Source: JBGAHD01 sp044226395 (GTDB taxonomy: Bacteria; Pseudomonadota; Gammaproteobacteria; Xanthomonadales; Ahniellaceae). Taken from it: DNA of 64,000 nucleotides. Position 1 is the stretch's first letter. Each line of letters begins with the position of its first letter. Position numbers and translations under genes: made by a program. This document shows, in pieces, positions 44,784 through 53,637 of the stretch. Below the pieces are notes generated by a model. It ran no database searches. It was not told the DNA's origin and saw only the letters and a list, made by a program, of their open reading frames with translations. The stretch is from contig JBGAHD010000006.1 of assembly GCA_044226395.1 (NCBI GenBank), positions 124,001-188,000 on the forward strand, written 5' to 3'.

Positions 44784-45671
44784 ATGGCCACCGCATTGCT
44801 CGCCGCCGTGATCGCCCTCGTCGTCGGCCATACCGTGCCGGAACTCGCGCGGGCGCGCGATTTCAGTTGGTTCGCGCACTGGCGACGCGCGGCCGCGGGC
44901 GCGTTCGGCGCCAGCGCCTGGTGGCGCGGCGGCATCGGCGCGGCGATGGTGCTGGGCGCGCCGACCTTGGCCTTGCTAGCGGTGCAGTGGTTGCTCGCGG
45001 GGCGGATCTTCGGTCTGGCCCTGCTCGCGCTGAGTACCGTGGTGTTGTTTTACTGCTGGGGCCCGCGCGATCTGGATCTGGATGTCGACGCCGTCGCCAC
45101 CGCGCCCGATGCCGAGCGGCGCAAGGCCGCGATCGCCGCGTTGTCGACGCCGGCCGCCGATTCGGCGCTATCGGGCACGACCTTGATCGACGCCGTGTTT
45201 CGCGCGGCGCTGGCGCGCTGGTTCGGCGTCTTGCTGTGGTTCGTGTTGCTCGGCCCCGCGGGGGCTTTGCTCTATCGTCTCGCGCAACTGGCCGCGCGCC
45301 GCGACACGTCGATCGACGATCACGATGATCCGCAGCGCGACATCTTCGAACGCGTACTCGGCGTGCTCGATTGGCCGGCGGCGCAATTGATGACCTTGGC
45401 CTTGGCCGTGGCCGCGGATTTCGACGCGGTGCTAACCGCGTGGCGCGATTTCCATGCCGCGCGCGGCCGCTGGTTCACGCGCGATCCGGGTTTTCTGATC
45501 GCGGCGGCGCGCGCCAGCGTCGAAGCCGACATGGATGGCGGCGACAGTTACGTCGAGGACGCGCGCGGTCCGCTCGCGGAGATGGCGGACGCCATGGCCC
45601 TGATCTGGCGCATCCTGCTGGTGTGGGGCGTGGTCTTCGCCCTGTTCGTGTTGGCCGGCAAGATCGGCTAG
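44784..45671 (+). CDS. ampE: AmpE-like inner-membrane protein
   Basis: 295 residues from ATG 44784, with several membrane segments (LLAAVIALVVGHTVPEL, GAPTLALLAVQWLLAGRIFG, WFGVLLWFVLLGPAGALLYR, LIWRILLVWGVVFALFVLAG). FYCWGPRDLDLDVDA matches the AmpE cytoplasmic motif. AmpE is linked to AmpD in beta-lactamase regulation and belongs to a CobD-like fold; ampD is not next to it. A TACAAT box at 44749-44754 suggests its own promoter. Confidence 0.88.
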   Translation: MATALLAAVIALVVGHTVPELARARDFSWFAHWRRAAAGAFGASAWWRGGIGAAMVLGAPTLALLAVQWLLAGRIFGLALLALSTVVLFYCWGPRDLDLDVDAVATAPDAERRKAAIAALSTPAADSALSGTTLIDAVFRAALARWFGVLLWFVLLGPAGALLYRLAQLAARRDTSIDDHDDPQRDIFERVLGVLDWPAAQLMTLALAVAADFDAVLTAWRDFHAARGRWFTRDPGFLIAAARASVEADMDGGDSYVEDARGPLAEMADAMALIWRILLVWGVVFALFVLAGKIG

Positions 45672-45675
45672 CGCG

Positions 45676-45701
45676 GACGCGTCGCCGAGCGGCGACGCGT
45701 C
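45676..45701. terminator. bidirectional hairpin between ampE and the TonB receptor gene
   Basis: Perfect 12-bp stem GACGCGTCGCCG/CGGCGACGCGTC around the dinucleotide AG, between convergent stops at 45671 and 45719. No U-run. Confidence 0.65.
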
Positions 45702-45718
45702 ACGGTCTCAACGTCGCA

Positions 45719-47839
45719 TCAGAAGCGCCACTCGGCGCCCAGCAACACGTTGCGGCCCGGCGAATCCAGGCCCGAGCCATGCTCGCGATAGGCCTTGTCG
45801 GTGAGATTCTCCAGACGCGCGCGCAAGGTCACGTCCTCGCGCACGTCCCAGCGCGCGCCGACATTGAGCGTGGCCCAACCGGCCGTGCCCTCGGGGTTGA
45901 TGCGCGGATCGACGAGATCGCGCGGGCTCAGGCGATCCTGACGCGTGGCGAACAACACGTCGGCATCGACGCTCAGATCATCGCGCAAGTTCCACGCCGC
46001 GCCGACCCGACCCGCGAACGGCGGAATGCGATCGGCCGGATCGCGTTGACCTTCCAGCGTTTCGTCGCCGCGCGTCCACGTGGCGGTGCCCGTCAGCGCC
46101 AGTTGATCGCTGAACTGATAGCGCGCGCCCAGTTCGACGCCGTGCAACTTCTGCTCGGTGACATTGCGATTGATCACGATCAGACGACCGCTCGAGGTCG
46201 TCTCGCCGGTGAGCACGGCCGTGATCTTGTCGGTGTAGTCGGAACGAAACGCCACGGCCTCGCCCGACCACGCGCCATTGTCGAACTTCACGCCGAGGTC
46301 GTAGGTGAGCACGGTCTCGGGCTTGAGGTCGGGATTGGGCACGGAGAAGCGATTGCTCGGACGATCGCCGAACACGCCCAGATCGAACACGTTCGGCGCG
46401 CGGAAACCGCGGCCGACGTTGGCGACCACGCGCAGGGCATCGGTGATCGCGAAGTTCACGCCGACGTTGCCGCCAACATCATCGTTGTCCAGATCCACGC
46501 CGATGCCACCGATCACCGGCGGCAGGAAGGTGTTGACGCGGCTGTAGCGCAGGCCCGCGTCGAGCAGCCAGCGTTCGTCGATCTGCCACTGATCAGTGAT
46601 GAACAGACCGAGTTGACGCATGGTCGAGCCATCCGGGAAACGGCTGGGTCGCGCCGACACCGCGCCGCTGTTGATGTTGGTGCGGATGCGGCTCGAGGCC
46701 ACCTTGTCGCGATACCACTGCGCGCCGAGCGTCAGATCATGATCGTCGCCGATCGCGCGCGAGGCTTGCCAGGTCAGGCCATCGGTGTCGACCGTGTTGC
46801 GTTCGGAATCGCGGTTGCTGCCACCGAAATCGCGATTGGCGCGATCGTCGCGAATGGTCTGGCGACCGGCATGGAACTCCATGTGCTCGAAGCCGGCGAA
46901 GCCACTGTCGATGGTGTAGCGCGCGTGCGAGAAGCGACGCACCTGCGGCTCGAAGCGAAACTCGGCGGAGGTGGGATTGGTCTGGCCGAAGCCGGGCACC
47001 AGCTCATCGAAGCGGGGCGTGTTGGGCTGCTCGTAGTATTGCGTGGCGAGCAGCAACTCATGCCCTTCGATCGGGTGATAGCGCAGCGCGACATTGCCCG
47101 CGCGCGCGGTGAAACTGGTGAACGGCAGCTCGCGACCGCCGCCGACGCGACGCTCGTCGGTGTCCTGATACGTGCCACCGACCGCGAGCGACCAGCGCTC
47201 ATTGCCCAGGGCCGCGTCCGCGTGACCGCTTAGGCGATCGTCGGCGCTGCCGTAGGTCACGCCGACGCGACCTTCGTGCGCCAGTTCCTGGCCCTGGAAG
47301 CGCGGCTGCCAACTGATCATGTGCACCACGCCACCCATGGCGTCGCCGCCGTAGAGCGTGGCCATCGGTCCGCGCACCACTTCGATGCGCTCGAGCGATT
47401 CGCCGTCGACCAAGGCCATGTACTGATTGGGCGAATTGCGGAAGATCGCGTTGTTGAGGCGAAAGCCATCGACCATCTGCAGCACTTCCGAGCCCTTGAG
47501 TCCACGCACGATGACGATGGACTGGCCCGGCGTGGTCTGTTGCACGAAGACGCCGGTTTCGCCGCGCAGGGCTTCCATCGGCGTGGGCGCCATGCGCGCC
47601 TCGAGCGTGTCGCGATCGACGATGGTGATCGGTTGCGGCACATCCAGCGCGGGGGCGGCCGTGCCGGTGGCCGTGACTTGCACCTGACTCAGGCGCTTCG
47701 ACTTGCCCGATGCCTTGCCATTGGCGGCAGTGCCGCCCGCGGTTTCGGCCAATTCCACTTCGGTCAGCGCTTCCGGCGCCGCCGTCACTTGGCCCGCGAA
47801 GGCGCCGCACGCGGCCGCCAGGATCAAACGCACTTTCAT
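45719..47839 (-). CDS. TonB-dependent outer-membrane receptor
   Basis: 706 residues from ATG 47839 behind a strong GGAGGTGGGGA site. A signal peptide (MKVRLILAAACGAFAGQVTA) leads to a TonB-box-like segment (LSQVQVTATG). The plug has IVIVRGLKGSEVLQMVDGFR and IEVVRGPMATLYGGDAMGGV. The rest is a 22-strand-type barrel ending in the aromatic DSPGRNVLLGAEWRF. It is of the CirA/HmuR-like size class and could import a siderophore, haem or other ligand; the substrate cannot be read. A hairpin masks its ribosome-binding site. Last gene of a minus-strand set with an RsbW-like ATPase and a TPR protein. Confidence 0.9.
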   Translation of the reverse strand: MKVRLILAAACGAFAGQVTAAPEALTEVELAETAGGTAANGKASGKSKRLSQVQVTATGTAAPALDVPQPITIVDRDTLEARMAPTPMEALRGETGVFVQQTTPGQSIVIVRGLKGSEVLQMVDGFRLNNAIFRNSPNQYMALVDGESLERIEVVRGPMATLYGGDAMGGVVHMISWQPRFQGQELAHEGRVGVTYGSADDRLSGHADAALGNERWSLAVGGTYQDTDERRVGGGRELPFTSFTARAGNVALRYHPIEGHELLLATQYYEQPNTPRFDELVPGFGQTNPTSAEFRFEPQVRRFSHARYTIDSGFAGFEHMEFHAGRQTIRDDRANRDFGGSNRDSERNTVDTDGLTWQASRAIGDDHDLTLGAQWYRDKVASSRIRTNINSGAVSARPSRFPDGSTMRQLGLFITDQWQIDERWLLDAGLRYSRVNTFLPPVIGGIGVDLDNDDVGGNVGVNFAITDALRVVANVGRGFRAPNVFDLGVFGDRPSNRFSVPNPDLKPETVLTYDLGVKFDNGAWSGEAVAFRSDYTDKITAVLTGETTSSGRLIVINRNVTEQKLHGVELGARYQFSDQLALTGTATWTRGDETLEGQRDPADRIPPFAGRVGAAWNLRDDLSVDADVLFATRQDRLSPRDLVDPRINPEGTAGWATLNVGARWDVREDVTLRARLENLTDKAYREHGSGLDSPGRNVLLGAEWRF

Positions 47840-47845
47840 TCCCCA

Positions 47846-47863
47846 CCTCCGGTCGATCGGAGG
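47846..47863 (-). promoter_or_regulatory. hairpin masking the ribosome-binding site of the TonB receptor gene
   Basis: CCTCCG, loop ATCGAC, CGGAGG on the minus strand. The right arm contains the GGAGG Shine-Dalgarno sequence, 7 nt before the ATG. Such a structure could throttle translation or respond to temperature or a bound factor. Confidence 0.5.
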
Positions 47864-47901
47864 AAGGAAGATAAGGTCCGAGGGCGTGGAATGAATCCGC
47901 C

Positions 47902-48432
47902 TTAAGGCGGACTGGTCGCGGCGACGCGCTTGGAATGTCGGGTCAGGTGCAGCTCGTTGCAGCCTTGCACGTAGCGATGCGAGAACTCATCCATCATCTC
48001 GCGCACGAGGTGCACGCCGAGGCCGCCGATCGCGCGCGCATCGACCGGCGCGTCGGTGTCCGGACGCGGTTGGCGGGTCGGATCGTAGGCGCTTGCGCGA
48101 TAGCGAATCGTGGCGCTGACATCGCCGGAGTGCCGGCGCAACAGCACGTCGATGGGCTCCTCGGACGGACCATCGGCGTGCGCGACGACATTGGTCAGCA
48201 GTTCGTCGAAGGCGACCTGGAAGGCGCGCAAGGTGTCGGTGTCGACGTAGTCCGGCGGCAAGCGCTTTTCGATGAAGGCGCAGAAGCCCGAGATCGCCGA
48301 GCGCGAGCGCGGAATACGGAAAAGCCAGGAATTGGCCGTGCTGTCGAACGCCACAGCGATGGGCGCGGCACCGGTCTCTTCGGCCGACACCACCCTGGCC
48401 TTGCGGAAGATCTTGGTGAACCAGCCGCTCAT
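47902..48432 (-). CDS. RsbW-like anti-sigma/serine kinase ATPase (HATPase_c_2)
   Basis: 176 residues from ATG 48432, with AGGAGG 6 nt upstream. GHKL motifs are present: N-box AFDELLTNVVAHA, a central beta-sheet (DVLLRRHSGDVSATIRYRAS), and G-box IGGLGVHLVREMMDEFSH. It matches the stand-alone RsbW/SpoIIAB-type family, which binds and blocks a sigma factor or phosphorylates a STAS antagonist. No STAS or RsbU-type partner is adjacent, so the target is unknown. An N-terminal extension of about 40 residues precedes the ATPase domain. Confidence 0.88.
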   Translation of the reverse strand: MSGWFTKIFRKARVVSAEETGAAPIAVAFDSTANSWLFRIPRSRSAISGFCAFIEKRLPPDYVDTDTLRAFQVAFDELLTNVVAHADGPSEEPIDVLLRRHSGDVSATIRYRASAYDPTRQPRPDTDAPVDARAIGGLGVHLVREMMDEFSHRYVQGCNELHLTRHSKRVAATSPP

Positions 48433-48498
48433 GCGCCGCCTCCTGTCCTCATGGTGTACCAAGCCCGGCGACGAAGCAAACCGGGGCAGGCAGGGTCC

Positions 48499-50115
48499 TC
48501 ATCGCGGCTTGGGCTGACCGGTCGGCTTGAGCACCGGCGGCGCCAGCAGCGGATGGCCCGGCGGCCAAGGCGTGGTGACCGCGTGGCCGGCCTTGAAGGC
48601 ATCCAGCCAGGGCTTGCGCCGCGCCACGGTGATCTGGTCCTGGTCCTTGATCGCCTCGAACATGGCCTGGGCCTGATAGTCGACCGCGTCCTTGGCGCGG
48701 CCGGTCGCCGCCAGCGCCATGGCCAGTGCCTCGGCGTGATCGCCATTGGGCAATTGCTTGTACAGCGTCTGCGCGTAGTCGGCGGCCATGCGACGCTCCT
48801 CGGGCTTGGCGCCCGGACAAGTCGCGGCCAGACGCACGAACAGCTGCATCAGACCGCCGTCGCGCGGGCGCGATTTCAATTGCGTGTTGACGTCGGCGAT
48901 GGCCTGCACGCATTGCCCGGCCAGGGTCTGCGCCGCGGCCAGATGCGCGGGCGCGTTGGCGGCGACGGCATCGATCATCACCAGGGCGCGATACTGCTCG
49001 GCCGCCTGGGCATATTGCTTGCGTCGCACGAGGGCATTGCCCAGGAACAGACGCGCCTCGCCCAGACGCGGGTCTTTCTGCGCGGCCTTTTGATACAGGG
49101 CCACGGCTTGCGGCTCTTGGCCGGCGAGTTCGAGCACCATGCCCGAAGCCAGCAAGGCCACCGCGGCATCGGGCTTGGCCTTGAGCGCGGCATCGACGCG
49201 CGCGCGGGCGGCGACCAGATTGCCGGCATCGCCTTCGACGCGCGCATAGGTCGCGAGCAGATCGACGTCGCCGGGCCGATCGATCAGGGCCGCGTCGAGG
49301 AGCTTGCGCGCCTCGTCGTAGCGCTGCTGCGTGGCCAGGCCCAGCGCGGCATTGATCGGATCGGCGGCGGCCGCGTCATAGACATTGGCCACGAGCGGAT
49401 CGGCGAACGCGGGCTCGCCCGCGCCAAGCTTGGCGCGCATCGCGGCCGCGCCCTGGGTGTCGCCCTGCGCTTGCAGCGCCTCGGCCAAGGGGCCATAGAG
49501 CGACGTCGCGGTGGGATCGATCTTGAGCGCTTCGCGCAGCGCGGTCGTGGCTTCGGCGTACTTTTTCTCGCGCAGCGCGATGCGCCCGAGCAGCGCGTAC
49601 GGCGGCGCCAGATCCTTGCGCTTGGCGATGACATCGTTCAAGGCCGCGCGCGCCTCGGCCACATCGCCCGAGACCAGCCCGACTTCGGCCAGGCGATAGC
49701 GGATCGGCAGATAGGTCTTGTCCAGGGCATAGGCGCGCTTGAGATGCACGAGAGCATTGGCGACATCGCCACCGCGCGCCTCGAACACGCCGAGCAAGTA
49801 GTAGTAGCGACCGTCGTCGGGTGCCAGGGACAGAGCATTGCCCATGGCCTGGCGCGCGGCCACGGTGAGGCCGAAGCGCGCGTACATCGCGCCCAGGCGC
49901 GCGTAGCCATCGGCGAGGCCCTGACCGACCAGGCTCACCTGCGCCTCGTCGAAGGCGCGGCGATAGGTCAGCACTTGTTCGCGCGCGGCGGCCGGCAGCG
50001 CCGACAGATCCGGCGGCGGCACGGGCTTGACCAGGGCATCGGCGCCAACGGCCGACGCCAATGCGAGCGACAGCAGGGCCAGGGCGAAACGAGACGACAG
50101 CGAGTTGAAGGTCAT
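48499..50115 (-). CDS. periplasmic TPR-repeat protein
   Basis: 538 residues from ATG 50115 (MTFNSLSSRFALALLSLALA, signal peptide ending near VGA). The whole mature part is tetratricopeptide-like: ALSLAPDDGRYYYLLGVFEA, ATTALREALKIDPTATSLYG, ARVDAALKAKPDAAVALLAS. Nothing catalytic is seen. The Pro-rich C-terminus ends PVLKPTGQPKPR. First gene of the set TPR - RsbW-like - TonB receptor with gaps of 66 and 62 nt, so joint transcription is plausible. Likely a scaffold. Confidence 0.8.
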   Translation of the reverse strand: MTFNSLSSRFALALLSLALASAVGADALVKPVPPPDLSALPAAAREQVLTYRRAFDEAQVSLVGQGLADGYARLGAMYARFGLTVAARQAMGNALSLAPDDGRYYYLLGVFEARGGDVANALVHLKRAYALDKTYLPIRYRLAEVGLVSGDVAEARAALNDVIAKRKDLAPPYALLGRIALREKKYAEATTALREALKIDPTATSLYGPLAEALQAQGDTQGAAAMRAKLGAGEPAFADPLVANVYDAAAADPINAALGLATQQRYDEARKLLDAALIDRPGDVDLLATYARVEGDAGNLVAARARVDAALKAKPDAAVALLASGMVLELAGQEPQAVALYQKAAQKDPRLGEARLFLGNALVRRKQYAQAAEQYRALVMIDAVAANAPAHLAAAQTLAGQCVQAIADVNTQLKSRPRDGGLMQLFVRLAATCPGAKPEERRMAADYAQTLYKQLPNGDHAEALAMALAATGRAKDAVDYQAQAMFEAIKDQDQITVARRKPWLDAFKAGHAVTTPWPPGHPLLAPPVLKPTGQPKPR

Positions 50116-50295
50116 GCGCGATCCGGAACGAGTGGGGGCCAGGCGTCCACGAACGGGCGCGCCGCGAACCGGGCGCCGCGAGGTCGCGGGCCGGCTTAGC
50201 CGGGGACCGGCATTGTAGCGATCCTCGCTACCGATCGTGGCGAGGCGGGCGCGCGCGACGGGCTTTGTTAAGCTTCGCCCGACTTCAGCGCGGGG

Positions 50296-52191
50296 ATGGT
50301 CATGTCGGGTCACAACCAGTTCGAGCTGCTCAAGCAGCGTCGCTTCCTGCCGTTCTTCCTGACCCAGGCCCTGGGCGCGTTCAACGACAATGTGTTCAAG
50401 AACGCCTTGGTGGTGCTGGTGTCGTTCGGCGCGGCGGGCATGGTCCAGGCCGAAAGCGTGAAGCTGACCAATCTCGCGGCGGGCTTGTTCATCCTGCCGT
50501 TCTTTCTGTTCTCCGCCACCAGCGGTCAGCTCTCGGAGAAATACGACAAGGCCGTGCTCGCGCGCCTGGTCAAGTTGCTCGAAGTGCTGATCATGGTGGT
50601 GGCCGCGTACGGCTTCATCCATCACTCGATCCCGATCCTGATGGCGATGTTGTTCATGATGGGCACGCACTCGACCTTGTTCGGGCCCTTGAAGTACTCG
50701 ATCCTGCCGCAGGTGCTGCGCAACGAGGAACTGGTCGGTGGCAATGGCCTGGTCGAGATGGGCACCTTCGTCGCGATTCTCGCTGGCACCATCCTGGGCT
50801 CGTCGCTGATCAACATTCCCGGCGATGGGCCCTGGATCATCGGCGTGACCACCATCGCGCTGGCGGCGATCGGTCTGGCCACGGCCTTCGCGATGCCGAG
50901 CGCGCCGCCAAGCGAGCGCGACCTGAAGATCAACCCCAATCTGATCGGCGAGACCTGGAAGACTTTGTCCTACATCCGCGGCAATCGCGCGGTACTGTTG
51001 TCGTGCATGGGCATCAGCTGGTTCTGGTTCTACGGCTCGGTCTATTTCACGCAATTGCCCAATTACACCAAGCACGTGCTCGGTGGCGCGCAGCCGGTGT
51101 ACACGACCTTGCTGACCGTATTCACCATCGGCATCGCGATTGGCTCGATCCTGTGCGAGCGTTTGTCGGGACGCAAGGTCGAGATCGGCTTGGTGCCGTT
51201 CGGCTCGATCGGCATGACCGTGTTTGGCGCGGATTTGTATTTCGCGCACCCGCAGGTTCTGGGCGAGCACGACTTCGGCCTTGCCGCGGTGATGGCGGAA
51301 CCGGGCATGTGGCGCGTGATGTTCGACCTGTCGATGATGGCGATCTTCTCGGGCTTCTTCATCGTGCCGCTGTTCGCCCTGGTGCAAAGCCGCACCGAGC
51401 GCGACAAGGTCTCGCGCGTGATCGCGGCCAACAATATTCTCAACGCGGCGTTCATGGTGGTGGCCGCCGGTTTGTCGGTGCTGCTGCTCAACGTGGCCAA
51501 GCTCACCATTCCGCAATTGCTGCTTGCCACCGCGCTGATGAACGCGGTGGTGGCGATCTACATCTACTCGCTGGTGCCCGAATTCCTGATGCGCTTCTTA
51601 ACCTGGATCGGGGTCAACACGCTCTATCGCCTGCGCGTGGAAGGACTCGATCGCATTCCCGAGCAAGGCCCCGCGCTGATCGTGGCCAACCATGTGAGCT
51701 TCATGGACCCGCTGATCATTGGCGGCACCGTGCGTCGTCCGGTGCGCTTCGTGATGTATTACAAGATCTTCCAGATTCCGGTGTTGAACTGGATTTTCCG
51801 CACCGCGCGCGCGATTCCCATCGCCGGCAAGAAGGAAAACGAGCAGATGATGGAACGCGCCTTCGCCGAAGTGGATCGCGAACTGGCCGAGGGCAATGTC
51901 GTGGTGATCTTCCCCGAGGGCGGCTTGACCCGCACGGGCGAAGTCGAAACGTTCCGCGCCGGCGTCGAGCGCATTCTCGCCGCGCGACCGGTGCCGGTGG
52001 TGCCGATCGCGCTGCGCGGTCTGTGGGGTTCGCTGTTCAGTCGCCGCGATTCGATGATGGGCCGCTCGCGTCTGCCACGCCGCTTCTGGTCGCGCATCGC
52101 GATGGTCGTGGGCGAACCGATGGCGCCCGAGGCGAGCAGCGCCGCCGCGCTGGAACAACGCGTGCGCGAATTGCGCGGCGACTGGGCTTGA
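50296..52191 (+). CDS. fused MFS lysophospholipid transporter and PlsC-type acyltransferase
   Basis: 631 residues; ATG 50296, with ATG 50302 as a fair alternative behind GGGGAT. The N-terminal 430 residues are a 12-helix major facilitator (FFLTQALGAFNDNVFKNALV is the LplT-like opening). The C-terminal 200 residues are a PlsC acyltransferase with NHVSFMDP (HX4D), FPEGGLTRTGE and PVVPIALRGLWGS. LplT flips lysophospholipids inward and Aas re-acylates them; here the two are one chain but the AMP-ligase part of Aas is absent, so acyl donor would be acyl-CoA or acyl-ACP. Sequence suggests membrane lipid repair. Confidence 0.9.
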   Translation: MVMSGHNQFELLKQRRFLPFFLTQALGAFNDNVFKNALVVLVSFGAAGMVQAESVKLTNLAAGLFILPFFLFSATSGQLSEKYDKAVLARLVKLLEVLIMVVAAYGFIHHSIPILMAMLFMMGTHSTLFGPLKYSILPQVLRNEELVGGNGLVEMGTFVAILAGTILGSSLINIPGDGPWIIGVTTIALAAIGLATAFAMPSAPPSERDLKINPNLIGETWKTLSYIRGNRAVLLSCMGISWFWFYGSVYFTQLPNYTKHVLGGAQPVYTTLLTVFTIGIAIGSILCERLSGRKVEIGLVPFGSIGMTVFGADLYFAHPQVLGEHDFGLAAVMAEPGMWRVMFDLSMMAIFSGFFIVPLFALVQSRTERDKVSRVIAANNILNAAFMVVAAGLSVLLLNVAKLTIPQLLLATALMNAVVAIYIYSLVPEFLMRFLTWIGVNTLYRLRVEGLDRIPEQGPALIVANHVSFMDPLIIGGTVRRPVRFVMYYKIFQIPVLNWIFRTARAIPIAGKKENEQMMERAFAEVDRELAEGNVVVIFPEGGLTRTGEVETFRAGVERILAARPVPVVPIALRGLWGSLFSRRDSMMGRSRLPRRFWSRIAMVVGEPMAPEASSAAALEQRVRELRGDWA

Positions 52192-52208
52192 GTCTCGACG
52201 CGAACCGA

Positions 52209-52310
52209 TTGATCGCGGCCTAGCCACGATTGGGCGCGTCGGTTGATCGATCGCGGCCTAGCCGCGTTTGGGGTCGTATCTTGATCGATCGCGGCCTAGC
52301 CGCGATCGAT
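52209..52310. repeat. three copies of a palindromic unit at the purD 3' end
   Basis: TTGATCGATCGCGGCCTAGC occurs in full at 52243 and 52281 and, with four bases missing and one changed, at 52209. Spacing is 34-38 nt. The copy nearest purD encodes its last codons and stop, so the others appear to be duplications into the spacer. Confidence 0.75.
52284..52310. terminator. hairpin at the end of purD
   Basis: Perfect 12-bp stem ATCGATCGCGGC/GCCGCGATCGAT with loop CTA. The loop is the purD stop codon (TAG on the minus strand, 52296-52298). It faces the convergent transporter-acyltransferase gene. No U-run. Confidence 0.6.
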
Positions 52311-53576
52311 GGCGCGATGACCGATGTCGTGGCGCCAGAAGGCGCCTTGGATATTCACGGTCTTGAGCGCCTCGTAAGCACGCTCGCGCGCGGCGGCGAT
52401 GTCATGTCCGAGCGCGCACACGGTCAACACGCGACCGCCGGCGGTGACCACGCGCTCGCCTTCGACGCGCGTGCCGGCGTGAAAGACCTTGCTGTCGGCC
52501 GGCAAGGTCGCATCGAGTCCGTCGATTGGATCGTTCATGCGCACCGTGCCCGGATAGCCCGCGGCCGCGACCACCACGCCCAAGGCCGGACGCGGGTCCC
52601 AATCCGCCTGAACTTGATCGAGACGACCATCGATCGCGGCTTCGATCAGTTCCACCAGATCAGATTGCAGACGCATCATGATCGGTTGTGTTTCGGGGTC
52701 GCCGAAGCGCACGTTGAACTCGAGCACGCGCGGCGTGCCCAGGCGATCGATCATCAGGCCCGCGTAAAGGAATCCGGTGAACGGCGCGCCATCGCTGGTC
52801 ATGCCGGCGAGCGTGGGCTCGATCACTTCGCGCAGCACGCGCTGCTCGATCTCGGGCGTGACCACGGGCGCGGGCGAGTACGCGCCCATGCCGCCAGTGT
52901 TGGGGCCGAGATCGCGATCATCGCGGCGCTTGTGATCCTGACTCGTGGCCAAGGGCAGCGCGTGCTGGCCATCGCACATCACGATGTAGCTCGCCTCCTC
53001 GCCCACGAGAAATTGCTCGACCACGACGCGACGGCCGGCGTCACCGAGCCAGCCGCCGCCCAACATGTCGTGCAGCGCCTGCTCGGCTTCGGCCAGCGTG
53101 GTCGCCACGACCACGCCCTTGCCCGCGGCCAGGCCATCGGCCTTGATCACGATCGGCGCGCCCTCGGCGCGCACGTAGGCCAGCGCGGGATTGAGTTCGG
53201 TGAACACCTGATAGCGCGCGGTCGGAATGCGATGACGCGCGAGAAAACTCTTGGCGTAGGCCTTCGAGCCTTCCAACTGCGCGGCCAATTGCGAAGGGCC
53301 GAAGATGCGCAGGCCATTGGCGCGGAAAGAGTCGACCACGCCCGCGACCAGGGGCACCTCCGGTCCGACCACGGTCAGGCCGACCTGCTCGCGTTGCGCC
53401 AGGGTCAGCAGCGCGGCGATGTCGGTGACATTGACGGGCACGTTGCGCACGCCCGGCTCGCGCGCGGTGCCGGCATTGCCGGGCGCGACGATGACCTCGC
53501 TCACGCGCGGCGATTGCTTGAGCTTCCAGGCCAGCGCGTGCTCGCGCCCGCCGCCGCCGATCACCAGGACTTTCAT
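52296..53576 (-). CDS. purD: phosphoribosylamine--glycine ligase
   Basis: 426 residues from ATG 53576 (MKVLVIGGGGREHALAWKLK), AAGG upstream. ATP-grasp features: APIVIKADGLAAGKGVVVAT, FTGFLYAGLM, LEFNVRFGDPETQPIM. It makes glycinamide ribonucleotide in purine synthesis. Last gene of fis-purH-purD; its final codons lie in a repeated palindrome. Confidence 0.97.
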   Translation of the reverse strand: MKVLVIGGGGREHALAWKLKQSPRVSEVIVAPGNAGTAREPGVRNVPVNVTDIAALLTLAQREQVGLTVVGPEVPLVAGVVDSFRANGLRIFGPSQLAAQLEGSKAYAKSFLARHRIPTARYQVFTELNPALAYVRAEGAPIVIKADGLAAGKGVVVATTLAEAEQALHDMLGGGWLGDAGRRVVVEQFLVGEEASYIVMCDGQHALPLATSQDHKRRDDRDLGPNTGGMGAYSPAPVVTPEIEQRVLREVIEPTLAGMTSDGAPFTGFLYAGLMIDRLGTPRVLEFNVRFGDPETQPIMMRLQSDLVELIEAAIDGRLDQVQADWDPRPALGVVVAAAGYPGTVRMNDPIDGLDATLPADSKVFHAGTRVEGERVVTAGGRVLTVCALGHDIAAARERAYEALKTVNIQGAFWRHDIGHRAIDRG

Positions 53577-53637
53577 CGCGCGCCTTCCCCGAAGGTTCGA
53601 AGCCAAGCGCGCATGATCGCAGCGCGCACCGCGCGCA

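Noticed and set aside
47935..50199. 754-codon plus-strand frame over the RsbW-like and TPR genes
   Set aside because: Gln/Arg/Gly-rich, crosses two real genes, no motif.
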